A stretch of 64,000 nucleotides of DNA, from contig NZ_CP147776.1 in NCBI RefSeq assembly GCF_037300705.1, forward strand, positions 1,488,001 to 1,552,000, in the 5' to 3' direction. The stretch is from Massilia sp. W12 (GTDB lineage Bacteria; Pseudomonadota; Gammaproteobacteria; Burkholderiales; Burkholderiaceae_D). Positions 52,909 to 62,785 of this stretch are shown one piece after another. Under the pieces are notes generated by a model. That model searched no databases. It was not told the origin of the DNA and worked only from the letters and a program-made list of their open reading frames with translations. Within the stretch, counting starts at the first letter, position 1, and the number at the start of each line of letters is the position of its first letter. The translations under genes were made by a program, and so were the position numbers.

Positions 52909-55524
52909 ATGAAATCCGCAGAAATCCGGGAAAAATTCCTCAAATTTTTTGAATCCAAAGGCCATACCATCGTCCGCTCCAGCCCGCTGGTGCCGGCCAA
53001 TGACAAAACATTGTTGTTGACCAATAGCGGCATGGTGCAATTCAAAGATGTTTTCCTGGGCACAGATGTGCGTCCCTACAGCCGGGCCACTTCGGTGCAG
53101 CGCTGTGTGCGCGCCGGCGGCAAGCATAACGATCTGGAAAATGTGGGCTATACCGCGCGCCATCACACTTTCTTTGAAATGCTGGGCAATTTCTCCTTTG
53201 GCGATTATTTCAAGCGCGATGCGATCCGCTACGCCTGGGAATTGCTGACCGAAACCTACGCTTTGCCCAAGGAAAAACTGTGGGTCACGGTGTATCAGGA
53301 AGATGATGAGGCGTTTGACATCTGGGCCAAGGAAGTCGGGGTGCCGGTCGAGCGCATCGTGCGTATCGGCGACAACAAGGGCGCGCGTTATGCTTCTGAT
53401 AACTTCTGGCAAATGGCGGATACCGGCCCCTGCGGCCCCTGTTCTGAAATCTTCTACGACCACGGCCCGGACGTGTGGGGCGGCCCTCCGGGCAGCCCGG
53501 AAGGCGATGGCGACCGCTATATCGAAATCTGGAATCTGGTGTTCATGCAATTCAACCGCGACGAAGCCGGCAATATGACGCCGCTGCCCAAGCCTTGCGT
53601 GGATACCGGCATGGGCATGGAACGTCTGTGCGCGGTGCTGCAACATGTGCACAGCAATTACGAAATCGACACCTTCCAGGCCCTGATCAAAGCCGCTGCG
53701 CGCGAAACCGGCTGCACCGATCTGGAAAATAATTCGCTCAAGGTGATCGCCGACCATATCCGCGCCACCAGCTTTATGATTGTCGATGGCATCATCCCCA
53801 GCAGCGATGGACACGGTTATGTGTTGCGCCGGATTATCCGCCGCGCGCTGCGCCATGGTCACAAACTGGGCCAAAGCCAGGCGTTTTTCTACAAACTGGT
53901 GGAAGATCTGGATCGCGAAATGGGCGCGGCCTACCCCGAGTTGCGCGAAGTCAAACAGCGTGTGATGGATGTGCTGCGCCAGGAAGAAGAGAAATTCGGC
54001 GAAACCCTGGAATCCGGTATGAAGATTCTGGAAGCCGCGCTGGGCGGCGGCGCCAAACAATTGGATGGCGGCACCGCCTTCAAACTGTATGACACCTATG
54101 GCTTCCCGCTCGATTTGACTGCTGACATTTGCCGCGAGCGCGAAGTGGCGTTGGATGAAGCCGGCTTTGATGCGGCCATGGAAAACCAGCGCAAAATCGC
54201 CCGCGCCGCCGGCAAATTCAAAGGCAGCGATATCAAACTTGACTACGAGGGCGAGAAGAATCAATTCGTTGGCTATGAACATTTGCAGCAAGACAGCCGC
54301 GTACTGGCGATTTATGTCGAAGGCGTGCAAGTGCAAAGCGCCACCGCCGGTCAGGATGCGATTGTGGTCTTGGACAGCACGCCTTTCTACGCCGAGTCCG
54401 GCGGCCAGTGCGGCGACAGCGGCGTATTGCAAGCCGCCGGTGTGCGCTTTGAGGTGCACGATACGCAAAAAGTCAAAGCCGATGTGTTCGGCCACCATGG
54501 CCATGTGCAAAGCGGCAGCCTGAAAGTGGGCGATGCGGTGCGCGCGCTGGTTGACGCCGAGTTGCGCGCACGCACCATGCGCAACCACTCCGCCACCCAC
54601 TTGATGCATAAAGCCCTGCGCGAAGTGCTGGGCAGCCATGTGGCGCAAAAAGGCTCCCAGGTTGATCATGAAAAAACCCGTTTCGACTTTTCTCACGGCG
54701 CAGCTTTGAGCGCGGCGGAAATCGCCAAAGTGGAAGAAATCGTCAACCGCGAAATCCTGGCCAACAGCGCAACCCAAGCCCAGGTGATGGCGTTTGACGA
54801 TGCGGTCAAACACGGCGCCATGGCCCTGTTCGGTGAAAAATATGGCGACAGCGTGCGCGTGCTGGATATCGGTTCTTCGCGCGAGCTGTGCGGCGGCACC
54901 CACGTTGGCCGCACCGGCGATATCGGCTTGTTCAAGATTGTCGCGGAAGGCGGCGTCGCCGCCGGCGTGCGCCGTGTGGAAGCGGTGTCCGGCGAAGGCG
55001 CGCTCGCGCTGGTGCAGGAAAACAGCCGCCGTCTGCAGGAAGCCGCTGCCGCCTTCAAAACCCAGCCGGAAGAATTGAGCGGCAAAATCGCCCAGATGCA
55101 AGACCATGTCAAAGCGCTGGAAAAAGAGTTGTCCCAGTTGAAAGCCAAGATGGCGGCAGGCAAGGGCAATGATCTGGCGGCGCAGGCGATTGAGTTGAAC
55201 GGCGTGAAACTGGTGGCGGCGGAAATCGACGGCGCTGATGTGGCCAGCCTGCGCAATACGGCTGACCAGTTGAAAGACAAATTGAAGAGCGCGGTGATTT
55301 TGCTGGCCGCCAAAGGCGATGGCAAGATCAGCCTGATCGGTGCGGTCACATCTGATGTGTGCGGCAAAGTCAAAGCCGGCGAATTGGTTGGCCATGTCGC
55401 GGCGCAAGTCGGCGGCAAGGGCGGCGGCAAGCCGGAAATGGCGCAGGGCGGTGGCACGGATCTGGCCGCGCTGCCGGCGGCGCTGGCCAGCGTGCAAGGC
55501 TTTGTCGCCGCCAAGCTGGGCTGA
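52909..55524 (+). CDS. alaS: Alanyl-tRNA synthetase
   Basis: An 871-residue class II synthetase. The N-terminal catalytic domain has motif-type blocks [20 protein letters not shown] (about 24-43) and [20 protein letters not shown], with [14 protein letters not shown]. The editing domain has [18 protein letters not shown] near 561 and CGGTH near 661, which together bind the editing-site zinc. The C-terminal oligomerisation and DHHA1 domain ends at 871. The length is typical. Confidence 0.98.
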   Translation: MKSAEIREKFLKFFESKGHTIVRSSPLVPANDKTLLLTNSGMVQFKDVFLGTDVRPYSRATSVQRCVRAGGKHNDLENVGYTARHHTFFEMLGNFSFGDYFKRDAIRYAWELLTETYALPKEKLWVTVYQEDDEAFDIWAKEVGVPVERIVRIGDNKGARYASDNFWQMADTGPCGPCSEIFYDHGPDVWGGPPGSPEGDGDRYIEIWNLVFMQFNRDEAGNMTPLPKPCVDTGMGMERLCAVLQHVHSNYEIDTFQALIKAAARETGCTDLENNSLKVIADHIRATSFMIVDGIIPSSDGHGYVLRRIIRRALRHGHKLGQSQAFFYKLVEDLDREMGAAYPELREVKQRVMDVLRQEEEKFGETLESGMKILEAALGGGAKQLDGGTAFKLYDTYGFPLDLTADICREREVALDEAGFDAAMENQRKIARAAGKFKGSDIKLDYEGEKNQFVGYEHLQQDSRVLAIYVEGVQVQSATAGQDAIVVLDSTPFYAESGGQCGDSGVLQAAGVRFEVHDTQKVKADVFGHHGHVQSGSLKVGDAVRALVDAELRARTMRNHSATHLMHKALREVLGSHVAQKGSQVDHEKTRFDFSHGAALSAAEIAKVEEIVNREILANSATQAQVMAFDDAVKHGAMALFGEKYGDSVRVLDIGSSRELCGGTHVGRTGDIGLFKIVAEGGVAAGVRRVEAVSGEGALALVQENSRRLQEAAAAFKTQPEELSGKIAQMQDHVKALEKELSQLKAKMAAGKGNDLAAQAIELNGVKLVAAEIDGADVASLRNTADQLKDKLKSAVILLAAKGDGKISLIGAVTSDVCGKVKAGELVGHVAAQVGGKGGGKPEMAQGGGTDLAALPAALASVQGFVAAKLG

Positions 55525-55526
55525 AC

Positions 55527-56069
55527 ATGCCGGATAAAATCGAGCCGCAACGCATCCGCATCCGCCGCATGTGCGCAGCGGATGCGCCCGCCTTGGCGGC
55601 TGTCATGGAATGGCCCAATGCGCAGAGCCAAACCATGCAACTGCCTTACCCCAATCTGGCCGGCTGGCAAGAGCGGGCCGCGCGCAATGAGCCGGAATTA
55701 AGCGCGCTGGTGGCTGAAGTGGATGGCAATGTGGTGGGGCATGCGTCTTTACGCCTGTTTGATGCGCCGCGCCAGCGCCATGTGGCGCATTTGGGCATTT
55801 CCCTGGCCGATCCCTGGGCCGGTTGCGGCATCGGTTCGCGCTTGATGGCGGCCTTGATCGAAATGGCCGATCAATGGCTGCAAGTGTTGCGGATTGAATT
55901 GACAGTGTTTGCCGACAATGCCGCTGCTGTTGCGCTGTATCAGAAATTCGGCTTTGAGCAGGAAGCGTGCTTACGCGCGTATGCGGTGCGCGATGGCGAA
56001 TTGTGTGATTGCCTGCTGATGGCCCGACTGAAAAAAGGGAAGGGGGCGCCAGATGCATGCGCGGCTTGA
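55527..56069 (+). CDS. GNAT family N-acetyltransferase, copy 1
   Basis: A 180-residue acetyl-CoA-dependent acyltransferase. The core has LVAEVDGNVVGHASLRLFDA (strand 2-3), HVAHLGISLADPWAGCGIGS with the acetyl-CoA loop GCGIGSRLM, and RIELTVFADNAAAVALYQKF followed by GFEQEACLR. It starts two bases after the alaS stop and overlaps the next GNAT gene by 17 bp. It resembles YhhY-type acetyltransferases; substrate unknown. Confidence 0.87.
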   Translation: MPDKIEPQRIRIRRMCAADAPALAAVMEWPNAQSQTMQLPYPNLAGWQERAARNEPELSALVAEVDGNVVGHASLRLFDAPRQRHVAHLGISLADPWAGCGIGSRLMAALIEMADQWLQVLRIELTVFADNAAAVALYQKFGFEQEACLRAYAVRDGELCDCLLMARLKKGKGAPDACAA

Positions 56070-56586
56070 GAAAATTGCGCCGGAACAGATAACGATCCGG
56101 CGCGCCACTGCAGCCGATGCCACCGCCATGGCGCAGGTGGCGGCCTCGCCTGGAACCTATCAGAATACCCTGCAGCTGCCCTACGCCAATCTGCCGCTGT
56201 GGCAGGGGCGGGTGGGGAAATTTGACCCACTCCTCACCTCCTTGCTGGCGGAAGTGGAGGGGGAGGTGGTTGGCATGGCCGCCCTGCTGCAGGAAAGTCA
56301 ACTGCGGCGGCGCCATGCGGCATCGCTCGGCATGATGGTGGCGGGGCCTTGGATCGGGCGTGGCATCGGCGGCGCTTTGCTGCATGCTTTGCTGGAGATG
56401 GCCGATAATTGGCTGCAAATCGTGCGCATCGAACTCAATGTGTATGAAGACAATGCCGCTGCAATCGCGCTTTACCGCAAATTCGGCTTTGAACTGGAAG
56501 GCATGCGGCGGGCTGACGCCATGCGCAATGGCGCTTTTGCCAACAGCCTGGTGATGGCGCGCATCAAAGCTTTGCCGCGCTTGTGA
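56053..56586 (+). CDS. GNAT family N-acetyltransferase, copy 2
   Basis: A 177-residue GNAT protein paralogous to copy 1 (YANLPLWQGRVGKFDPLLTS versus YPNLAGWQERAARNEPELSA). The acetyl-CoA loop is GRGIGGALLHALLEM and the C-terminal block is RIELNVYEDNAAAIALYRKF then GFELEGMRR. It overlaps copy 1 by 17 bp, so translation is coupled. It arose by tandem duplication but has diverged throughout. Confidence 0.87.
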   Translation: MHARLEKIAPEQITIRRATAADATAMAQVAASPGTYQNTLQLPYANLPLWQGRVGKFDPLLTSLLAEVEGEVVGMAALLQESQLRRRHAASLGMMVAGPWIGRGIGGALLHALLEMADNWLQIVRIELNVYEDNAAAIALYRKFGFELEGMRRADAMRNGAFANSLVMARIKALPRL

Positions 56587-57063
56587 AAAGTCTGAACGGA
56601 AAACAAGGCGCTCTGTTGCGGCGCATCAAGTCAGCCCTGCCATCTTTCCATGCCGCATTGTTGCCGCATACCAATTTTTGATTGGTATTGTGTTAAACTA
56701 ATACCAGTTGCGTACCATACGCGCCTTCCGATGCAAATCCCAATTTTTGAGTAAATCCTCGAAAAAGTGCTGACAGCGCTTCGGCGCTGCCTGTGATGCA
56801 ACTGTATGGTGCAGATGCGTCCCTGGAAAAGGGAATTTTCCCTGGCGCGGTGCAGCAAAAACCTGCGCATGCAAGGTTTTGGTGCGGCACACAGCAAGCG
56901 TCCGATTGGCGTTGCCATGGCGCAACGTGTCAAAAAATCAATTTGATGCATTGCGTCAAGCTTTGCGATTTGGAGTAAGATGCATTCATTCTGCGCAGGC
57001 CGGAGTTGCCCCGACTGACTTGCGCCAGGCCATTCTGATGGCGGCTGATGGGAGTTAAAAAAC
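56587..57063. other. 477-bp intergenic region with a palindrome
   Basis: A perfect 8-bp inverted repeat, ATACCAAT/ATTGGTAT with a five-base loop, lies at 56668-56688 and could be an operator or weak terminator. A second ATACCA occurs just downstream at about 56701. Small open frames here (for example 56793-56978) lack ribosome binding sites. The tusA promoter should lie near 56950-57040 but no hexamers were convincing. Confidence 0.4.
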
Positions 57064-57324
57064 ATGACGACAGCATTATTTGAAGAAACCCGGATCATGG
57101 AATACGACAAAGAGCTTGACGCACGCGGCCTGCATTGCCCGCTGCCGATTTTGAAGGCCAAGAAAGCCCTGGCCGATATGTTCAGCGGCGAAGTGCTGCG
57201 CATCGTCGCCACCGACCGCGGTTCTGTCCGCGATTTCCAAGCGTTTGCGAAACAAACCGGCAATGAATTGCTGCTGCACTCGCAAAACGACAACGAATTT
57301 ATCTTCTTCCTGCAACGCAAATAA
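57064..57324 (+). CDS. TusA-family sulfurtransferase
   Basis: An 86-residue SirA/TusA fold protein. It has the family signature DARGLHCPLPILKAKKALAD (about residues 19-38), with the persulfide-carrying Cys in the CPLP motif, then LRIVATDRGSVRDFQAFAKQ and FIFFLQRK at the end. TusA relays sulfur in tRNA 2-thiouridine synthesis, and other members act in molybdenum or Fe-S metabolism. The first ATG has GGGAG upstream; an internal start at 57097 is possible. A terminator-like hairpin follows. Confidence 0.85.
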   Translation: MTTALFEETRIMEYDKELDARGLHCPLPILKAKKALADMFSGEVLRIVATDRGSVRDFQAFAKQTGNELLLHSQNDNEFIFFLQRK

Positions 57325-57362
57325 GTCTGCCGCGCCGCCATTCCCGCGTTTTCCCGCAGAGT

Positions 57363-57408
57363 AACGGTCTTTCCTGACGCACACGCGTTCAGGACAGGCC
57401 GTTTTTTG
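57363..57408 (+). terminator. Terminator-like hairpin after tusA
   Basis: An imperfect stem (ACGGTC...CCTGACGC pairing with GCGTTCAGG...GGCCGT) with an ACAC loop, followed by TTTTTTG. It lies 39 bases after the tusA stop. Confidence 0.65.
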
Positions 57409-57514
57409 TTTGCAGCGGCGCCAATCTGCGCGCAATGACTGCATGATCTAGAGTTACGCCTCCAAAATAGCACGAGCGTTCTTAATTTTTCCGGCAAGCC
57501 CTGCAATTCTCTTT

Positions 57515-57520
57515 TATAAT
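57515..57520 (+). promoter_or_regulatory. TATAAT (-10) box of etfBA
   Basis: A perfect TATAAT with flanking T-rich sequence, 94 bases upstream of the etfB ATG. The -35 region is poor. It is the likely promoter for the etfB-etfA transcript, which ends at the terminator at 59355-59388. Confidence 0.5.
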
Positions 57521-57613
57521 GCGATGGCAATTCGCAAACGGCAGAGGGGGCGACCCCGGGTCAGTGCTGACGTCTGCCTTCAACCGGTAAAAAAATTTCC
57601 CCAAGGGACAAAT

Positions 57614-58363
57614 ATGAAAGTATTGGTGCCAGTCAAACGTGTGGTTGACTACAACGTCAAGGTGCGTGTCAAATCGGATGGCAGCGGTGTCGATATCGCC
57701 AACGTCAAGATGTCGATGAACCCTTTCGATGAAATCGCGATGGAAGAGGCGATGCGTCTGAAAGAAGCTGGCAAGGTCAGCGAAGTGGTGGCCGTTTCCT
57801 GCGGCGTGACCCAGTGCCAGGAAACCCTGCGCACCGCGATGGCCATCGGCGCCGATCGCGGGATTCTGGTCGAATCCGCCGCCGAATTAGAGCCGCTGGC
57901 CGTGGCCAAACTCTTGAAAGCGGTGGCTGACAAGGAGCAGGCGCAATTGATCATTCTGGGCAAGCAGGCGATTGATGACGATTGCAATCAAACCGGCCAG
58001 ATGCTGGCCGCATTGCTGGACTGGCCGCAAGCCACTTTCGCCTCCAAAGTCGTGCTGGAAGACGGCAAAGTCAGCGTCACGCGCGAAGTGGACGGCGGCC
58101 TGGAAACCGTGGCCCTGAAACTGCCGGCCATCATCACCACCGACCTGCGTTTGAACGAGCCGCGTTATGTCACGCTGCCCAATATCATGAAGGCCAAGAA
58201 AAAGCCGCTCGACACCGTCAAGCCTGAAGATCTGGGCGTCAACGTCGCGCCGCGCTTGAAGACGCTGAAAGTGGCGGAACCGGCCAAGCGCTCCGCCGGC
58301 ATCAAGGTGGCGGACGCCGCCGCCCTGGTCGCCAAGCTCAAGACCGAAGCCAAGGTGCTGTGA
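57614..58363 (+). CDS. etfB: Electron transfer flavoprotein beta subunit EtfB
   Basis: A 249-residue subunit binding AMP, partner of EtfA. It starts [20 protein letters not shown]. The region [20 protein letters not shown] (about 115-134) followed by [14 protein letters not shown] is the family signature. The ATG follows AAGGGACAA. EtfAB accepts electrons from acyl-CoA dehydrogenases and passes them to the ubiquinone oxidoreductase. etfA follows 35 bp downstream. Confidence 0.97.
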   Translation: MKVLVPVKRVVDYNVKVRVKSDGSGVDIANVKMSMNPFDEIAMEEAMRLKEAGKVSEVVAVSCGVTQCQETLRTAMAIGADRGILVESAAELEPLAVAKLLKAVADKEQAQLIILGKQAIDDDCNQTGQMLAALLDWPQATFASKVVLEDGKVSVTREVDGGLETVALKLPAIITTDLRLNEPRYVTLPNIMKAKKKPLDTVKPEDLGVNVAPRLKTLKVAEPAKRSAGIKVADAAALVAKLKTEAKVL

Positions 58364-58398
58364 GCCGCCCGCCAACTGCAAAGAATACAGGAACCATC

Positions 58399-59331
58399 AT
58401 GACTGCATTAGTGATTGCTGAACACGATAACGCTGCCATCAAGGGCAGCACGCTGCACACGGTTGCCGCCGCTGCGCAATGTGGCGGCGAAGTCCACGTT
58501 CTGGTCGCCGGCCACAATGCCGCCGCCGCTGCGCAAGCCGCCGCCGCGATTGCCGGCGTATCCAAGGTGTTGCACGCCGACGCCGCGCATTTTGAACACG
58601 GTCTGGCCGAAAACATCGCCGCGCAAGCGCTGGCGGTCGCCGCCGGCTACTCCCACATCCTGGCCCCGGCCACCGCTTACGGCAAAAACATTCTGCCGCG
58701 CGTTGCCGCCAAACTCGATGTTGGCCAGATTTCTGAAATCACCAAGGTTGATTCCCCCGACACTTTCGAGCGCCCGATCTACGCCGGCAATGCAATCGCC
58801 ACCGTGCAATCGTCTGACGCGGTGAAAGTGATCACCGTGCGCACCACCGGCTTTGACGCCGTGGCCGCCACGGGCGGTGCGGCAGCGGTGGAAAGCGTGA
58901 CCGCTGTGGCTGACGCCGGCACATCTTCCTTTGTCTCGCGCGAACTGGCCAAATCCGACCGTCCGGAGTTGACCGCCGCCAAGATCATTGTGTCCGGTGG
59001 CCGTGGCATGGGTTCGGCTGACAACTTCAAGATTCTGGAGCCGCTGGCCGACAAACTCGGCGCCGCCATGGGCGCGTCGCGCGCCGCAGTCGATGCCGGC
59101 TTTGTGCCGAACGACTGGCAGGTGGGCCAAACCGGTAAGATTGTCGCACCGCAACTGTATATCGCCGTCGGCATTTCCGGCGCGATCCAGCATCTGGCCG
59201 GTATGAAAGACTCCAAGACCATCGTCGCCATCAATAAAGACCCGGAAGCGCCGATTTTCTCGGTGGCCGATTATGGCATCGTCGGCGATCTGTTTGAAGT
59301 CGTGCCGCAGCTGGTCAAGGAACTCGGCTGA
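58399..59331 (+). CDS. etfA: Electron transfer flavoprotein alpha subunit EtfA
   Basis: A 310-residue FAD-binding subunit. The C-terminal FAD domain has [20 protein letters not shown] (about residues 198-217), [40 protein letters not shown] and [20 protein letters not shown]. The start [16 protein letters not shown] follows CAGGAACC. A terminator directly follows. Confidence 0.97.
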   Translation: MTALVIAEHDNAAIKGSTLHTVAAAAQCGGEVHVLVAGHNAAAAAQAAAAIAGVSKVLHADAAHFEHGLAENIAAQALAVAAGYSHILAPATAYGKNILPRVAAKLDVGQISEITKVDSPDTFERPIYAGNAIATVQSSDAVKVITVRTTGFDAVAATGGAAAVESVTAVADAGTSSFVSRELAKSDRPELTAAKIIVSGGRGMGSADNFKILEPLADKLGAAMGASRAAVDAGFVPNDWQVGQTGKIVAPQLYIAVGISGAIQHLAGMKDSKTIVAINKDPEAPIFSVADYGIVGDLFEVVPQLVKELG

Positions 59332-59354
59332 TTTCTATCGCAATCTGATCTGAG

Positions 59355-59388
59355 GGCCACAGGAGTTAAGCCGCCTGTGGCCTTTTTT
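59355..59388 (+). terminator. Intrinsic terminator between etfA and acyl-CoA dehydrogenase
   Basis: A perfect 9-bp stem (59355-59363 with 59374-59382), ten-base loop and six T. It lies 24 bases after the etfA stop and only 15 bases before the acyl-CoA dehydrogenase start, so it probably sets a lower level for the downstream gene. Confidence 0.9.
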
Positions 59389-59402
59389 CTTGGAGCAAAA
59401 AA

Positions 59403-61193
59403 ATGACATACAGCGCACCTATCAAAGACATCAAATTCGCCATCAATGAATTAGCCGGCCTGGCGCAAGTCGCTGCGCTGCCGGGTTGCGCAGACGCCAC
59501 CCCGGACACCGTGGAAGCGGTGCTGGAGGAATACGCCAAGTTCTGCGCCGAAGTGGTGGCCCCGTTGAACCATGATGGCGATAAAGCCCCCAGTTTCTGG
59601 CAGGAAGGCAAAGTCACCACCAGCAAGGGTTTTAAAGAAGCGTTCAAGGCGTATGGCGAAGCCGGCTGGCAAGGGGTGCAGCATCCGGCGGAATTCGGTG
59701 GCCAGGGCTTGCCCAAGCTGGTCGCCACGCCCTGTCTGGAAATGTTGAATGCGGCGAATATTTCCTTCGCCCTCTGCCCGCTGCTTTCGGATGGCGCGAT
59801 TGAAGCGCTGTTGACCGCCGGCAGCCAGGAACAAAAAGACATCTATTTGCATAAGCTGGTGTCGGGCGAGTGGACCGGCACCATGAATCTGACCGAACCG
59901 CAAGCCGGTTCCGATCTGGCGGCGGTGCGCACCCGCGCCGAGCCGCAGGCCGATGGCAGCTACAAGATTTTCGGCACCAAGATTTTCATCACCTACGGCG
60001 AGCACGATATGGCCGACAACATCATTCACCTGGTGTTGGCGCGCACACCCGATGCGCCGCCGGGGGTGAAGGGCATTTCCCTGTTCATCGTGCCCAAGTT
60101 CATGGTGAATGCTGACGGCAGCCTGGGCGCGCGCAATGATGCGCACTGCGTCTCGATTGAGCACAAACTGGGCATCAAAGCCAGCCCGACCGCCGTGCTG
60201 CAATTCGGCGACCATGGCGGCGCTGTCGGTTTCCTGGTGGGTGAGGAAAACCGTGGTCTGGAATATATGTTCATCATGATGAATGCGGCCCGTTTCGGCG
60301 TTGGCATGCAGGGCATCGGCTTATCTGAGCGCGCCTATCAGCAGGCGGTCGGCTATGCGCGCGACCGCGTGCAATCGCGCGATGTGGGCGGCTCGCCGGC
60401 GGCGGTTTCCATCATCCATCACCCGGACGTGCGCCGCATGCTGCTCTCGATGCGCAGCCAGATCGAAGCCGCGCGCGCGCTGTCCTATGTGGCGGCGGCC
60501 ATCAGCGACCATGCGCACCACCACGCTGACGAAGCAGTGCGCAAGCAAAATCAGGCGGTGTATGAATATCTGGTGCCGATTGTCAAAGGCTGGAGCACGG
60601 AAATCTCGATCGACATCGCCTCCACCGGCGTGCAAGTGCATGGCGGCATGGGCTTTATCGAAGAAACCGGCGCGGCGCAGCACTATCGCGACGCCAAGAT
60701 TTTGACGATTTACGAAGGCACCACCGCAATTCAGGCGAACGACCTGGTGGGGCGCAAAACCGTGCGCGACAATGGCGCAGTCGGTAAATATCTGGTCGGC
60801 CAGGTCTTGCAAACCGCAGAAAGCCTGATGCAGCACAGCGATGAGAGCTTGCGCGGCCTGGGCAATGTCTTGCAGATGCACGCCGGTCTGCTGCAAAACG
60901 TGGTCGAATTTGTGGCCGCCAATGCGCGTGAAAAAGTGCGTGAAGTGTATGCCGGCAGCGTGCCGTATCTGAAGATGGCGGGCGTGGTGTTAGGCGGCTG
61001 GCAAATGGGCCGCGCCGCGTTGATCGCTTCCCAGCGTTTGCAGGAAGGCGCAGCCGACGCCGCGTTTTATCGCGCCAAGCTGGCCAGCGCCAGTTTCTAT
61101 ATGTCGCACATCCTGCCGCAAGCGGCAGCCTTGGGCACATCGGTGCTGACCGGCGGCGATGCGGTGATGGCGATGGAAATCGAGCAATATTAA
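59403..61193 (+). CDS. Acyl-CoA dehydrogenase (long form, C-terminal extension)
   Basis: A 596-residue flavoenzyme using EtfAB as electron acceptor. Blocks include TGTMNLTEPQAGSDLAAVRT (about 157-176), a substrate-binding AENRGLEYM-like segment (GEENRGLEYMFIMMNAARFG), VQVHGGMGFIEETGAAQHYR and DAKILTIYEGTTAIQANDLV. The catalytic Glu is likely in IYEGTTAIQ near residue 438. The extra ~150 residues at the C-terminus are typical of the AcdB/DUF1974-like long form. It lies directly after the etfBA operon. TTGGAG precedes the ATG. Confidence 0.95.
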   Translation: MTYSAPIKDIKFAINELAGLAQVAALPGCADATPDTVEAVLEEYAKFCAEVVAPLNHDGDKAPSFWQEGKVTTSKGFKEAFKAYGEAGWQGVQHPAEFGGQGLPKLVATPCLEMLNAANISFALCPLLSDGAIEALLTAGSQEQKDIYLHKLVSGEWTGTMNLTEPQAGSDLAAVRTRAEPQADGSYKIFGTKIFITYGEHDMADNIIHLVLARTPDAPPGVKGISLFIVPKFMVNADGSLGARNDAHCVSIEHKLGIKASPTAVLQFGDHGGAVGFLVGEENRGLEYMFIMMNAARFGVGMQGIGLSERAYQQAVGYARDRVQSRDVGGSPAAVSIIHHPDVRRMLLSMRSQIEAARALSYVAAAISDHAHHHADEAVRKQNQAVYEYLVPIVKGWSTEISIDIASTGVQVHGGMGFIEETGAAQHYRDAKILTIYEGTTAIQANDLVGRKTVRDNGAVGKYLVGQVLQTAESLMQHSDESLRGLGNVLQMHAGLLQNVVEFVAANAREKVREVYAGSVPYLKMAGVVLGGWQMGRAALIASQRLQEGAADAAFYRAKLASASFYMSHILPQAAALGTSVLTGGDAVMAMEIEQY

Positions 61194-61200
61194 GCGGGGC

Positions 61201-61230
61201 GGCGGCACACAGCTTCAGCCGTGTGCCGCC
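61201..61230 (+). terminator. Hairpin after the acyl-CoA dehydrogenase gene
   Basis: A perfect 10-bp inverted repeat (61201-61210 and 61221-61230) with a 10-base loop, seven bases after the stop codon. It has no T-run on the plus strand, so termination is plausible but not certain. Confidence 0.45.
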
Positions 61231-61369
61231 TGGGCCTCATGCTGCGCATGGGGCAGCGTTGCGCCCCGTCGCTGCAGCGCAGCGCTGCCAACAGGTGTGC
61301 TGTGTTGCACAGCAAAAAACACCCGCTCATGCGACAATAGGCCGCTTTCAGACAGCAAAAAACAGCGCC

Positions 61370-62236
61370 ATGCAAGCGGAATACATTCTGACCTTATCCT
61401 GCCCGGATCAGCGCGGCATCGTGCACCGCGTTTCCGGTTTTCTGGCCGAACACGGCTGCAACATCCTCGATTCCGCCCAATTCGGCGACCCCGATTCCAA
61501 ACTGTTTTTCATGCGCGTGCACTTTGCCGCCGAAGACGCTGCGCATGATGATGCGCGCCTGCGGGGGGACTTTGCGCAATTGTCCGCCAGCATGCAAATG
61601 CAAGCCCAGCTGCATGACGCGCACCGCAAAGTGCGCCTGATGTTGATGGTTTCCAAGATCGGGCATTGCTTAAACGATTTGCTGTTCCGCTATAAAAGCG
61701 GCTTGCTGCCGGTGGAAATTCCGGTGATTGTCTCGAATCACATGGATTTTTACCAATTAGCGGCTTCCTACAATATCCCGTTTTACCATTTGCCGCTGGC
61801 TACCGGCGCCAGCGAACAAGCCAAAGCCGCGCAAGAGGCGCGTGTGCTGGAACTGGCGCGCGAACATCAGATTGATCTGACCGTGCTGGCGCGCTATATG
61901 CAAATTCTGTCGCCCGCCATGTGTGATGCGCTGGCCGGGCGCGCTATTAATATTCACCACTCGTTTTTGCCCAGCTTCAAAGGGGCCAAACCGTATGCCC
62001 AGGCGCATCAGCGCGGCGTGAAACTGATTGGCGCCACTGCGCATTTTGTCACCAGCGCGCTGGATGAAGGCCCGATTATCGAGCAAGACGTGGAGCGCGT
62101 GGATCACAGCATGCGCCCGGAAGAATTGACCGCCATCGGGCGCGATGTCGAATGTGTGGTGTTAGCGCGCGCCGTCAAATGGTTTGTCGAACACCGCATT
62201 TTGCTCGACGGCCACAAAACCATTATTTTCAAATAA
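61370..62236 (+). CDS. purU: Formyltetrahydrofolate deformylase PurU
   Basis: A 288-residue enzyme that hydrolyses 10-formyl-THF to formate and THF. The N-terminal ACT domain begins LTLSCPDQRGIVHRVSGFLA. The C-terminal formyltransferase-like domain has NIHHSFLPSFKGAKPYAQAH (about 194-213) and ATAHFVTSALDEGPIIEQDV, with the catalytic Asn-His-Asp arrangement expected for the family. The start at 61370 is the homologous N-terminus; the open frame extends 49 codons upstream into intergenic sequence. Confidence 0.95.
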   Translation: MQAEYILTLSCPDQRGIVHRVSGFLAEHGCNILDSAQFGDPDSKLFFMRVHFAAEDAAHDDARLRGDFAQLSASMQMQAQLHDAHRKVRLMLMVSKIGHCLNDLLFRYKSGLLPVEIPVIVSNHMDFYQLAASYNIPFYHLPLATGASEQAKAAQEARVLELAREHQIDLTVLARYMQILSPAMCDALAGRAINIHHSFLPSFKGAKPYAQAHQRGVKLIGATAHFVTSALDEGPIIEQDVERVDHSMRPEELTAIGRDVECVVLARAVKWFVEHRILLDGHKTIIFK

Positions 62237-62240
62237 AGCC

Positions 62241-62774
62241 ATGGCGCTCAAATCCAGTATCTACAAAGCTCAATTAAATGTCGCCGACATGGAGCGCAAT
62301 CACTTTGCTGATTACAGCTTAACCCTGGCGCGCCACCCTTCGGAAACCGAAGAGCGTTTGATGATGCGCATTCTGGCCTTCGCCATGCGCGCGCAAGAGC
62401 GCTTAGAACCGGCGCGCGGTTTATCCGATGTGGAAGAGCCTGATTTATGGGCGAAAGATTATGGCGGCCAGATTCTGGAATGGATAGAACTGGGCCAGCC
62501 GGATGAAAAACGCCTGCAAAAAGCGCAAAGCAAGTCCGACAGCGTCTGGGTCTTGTGCTACAACCATGCCGCGCATGTCTGGTTTAAACAATTGGAAGGC
62601 AAACTGGCGCGCAGCGACCGCCTGCAAATCTGGCATCTGCCCAGCCAGCAGGCGCAAAGTCTGGCCGCCGCCTGCCAGCGCAATATGCAGGTGCAAGTCA
62701 CGCTGCAGGAAGGCAGCATCTGGTTCACCGTGGATCAACAAGCGTTTGAGCTGCAGCCTGCGCGCTGGTTGTAA
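62241..62774 (+). CDS. yaeQ: YaeQ family protein
   Basis: A 177-residue protein of the YaeQ family, a PD-(D/E)XK nuclease-like fold of uncertain function. It starts MALKSSIYKAQLNVADMERN, continues HFADYSLTLARHPSETEERL and has EPDLWAKDYGGQILEWIELG with acidic residues at positions matching the fold, then QLEGKLARSDRLQIWHLPSQ. It starts four bases after purU. Confidence 0.92.
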   Translation: MALKSSIYKAQLNVADMERNHFADYSLTLARHPSETEERLMMRILAFAMRAQERLEPARGLSDVEEPDLWAKDYGGQILEWIELGQPDEKRLQKAQSKSDSVWVLCYNHAAHVWFKQLEGKLARSDRLQIWHLPSQQAQSLAAACQRNMQVQVTLQEGSIWFTVDQQAFELQPARWL

Positions 62775-62785
62775 GGTTGAACATC

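Noticed and set aside
52888-55497. 869-residue open frame antisense to alaS
   Set aside because: It exactly mirrors alaS, whose product has all synthetase motifs. The antisense frame is open because of codon bias and shows only low-complexity His/Ala/Gly-rich sequence.
56631-57530. 299-residue minus-strand frame antisense to tusA
   Set aside because: It covers tusA, whose CPLP motif and length are clear, and an intergenic region; composition is not protein-like.
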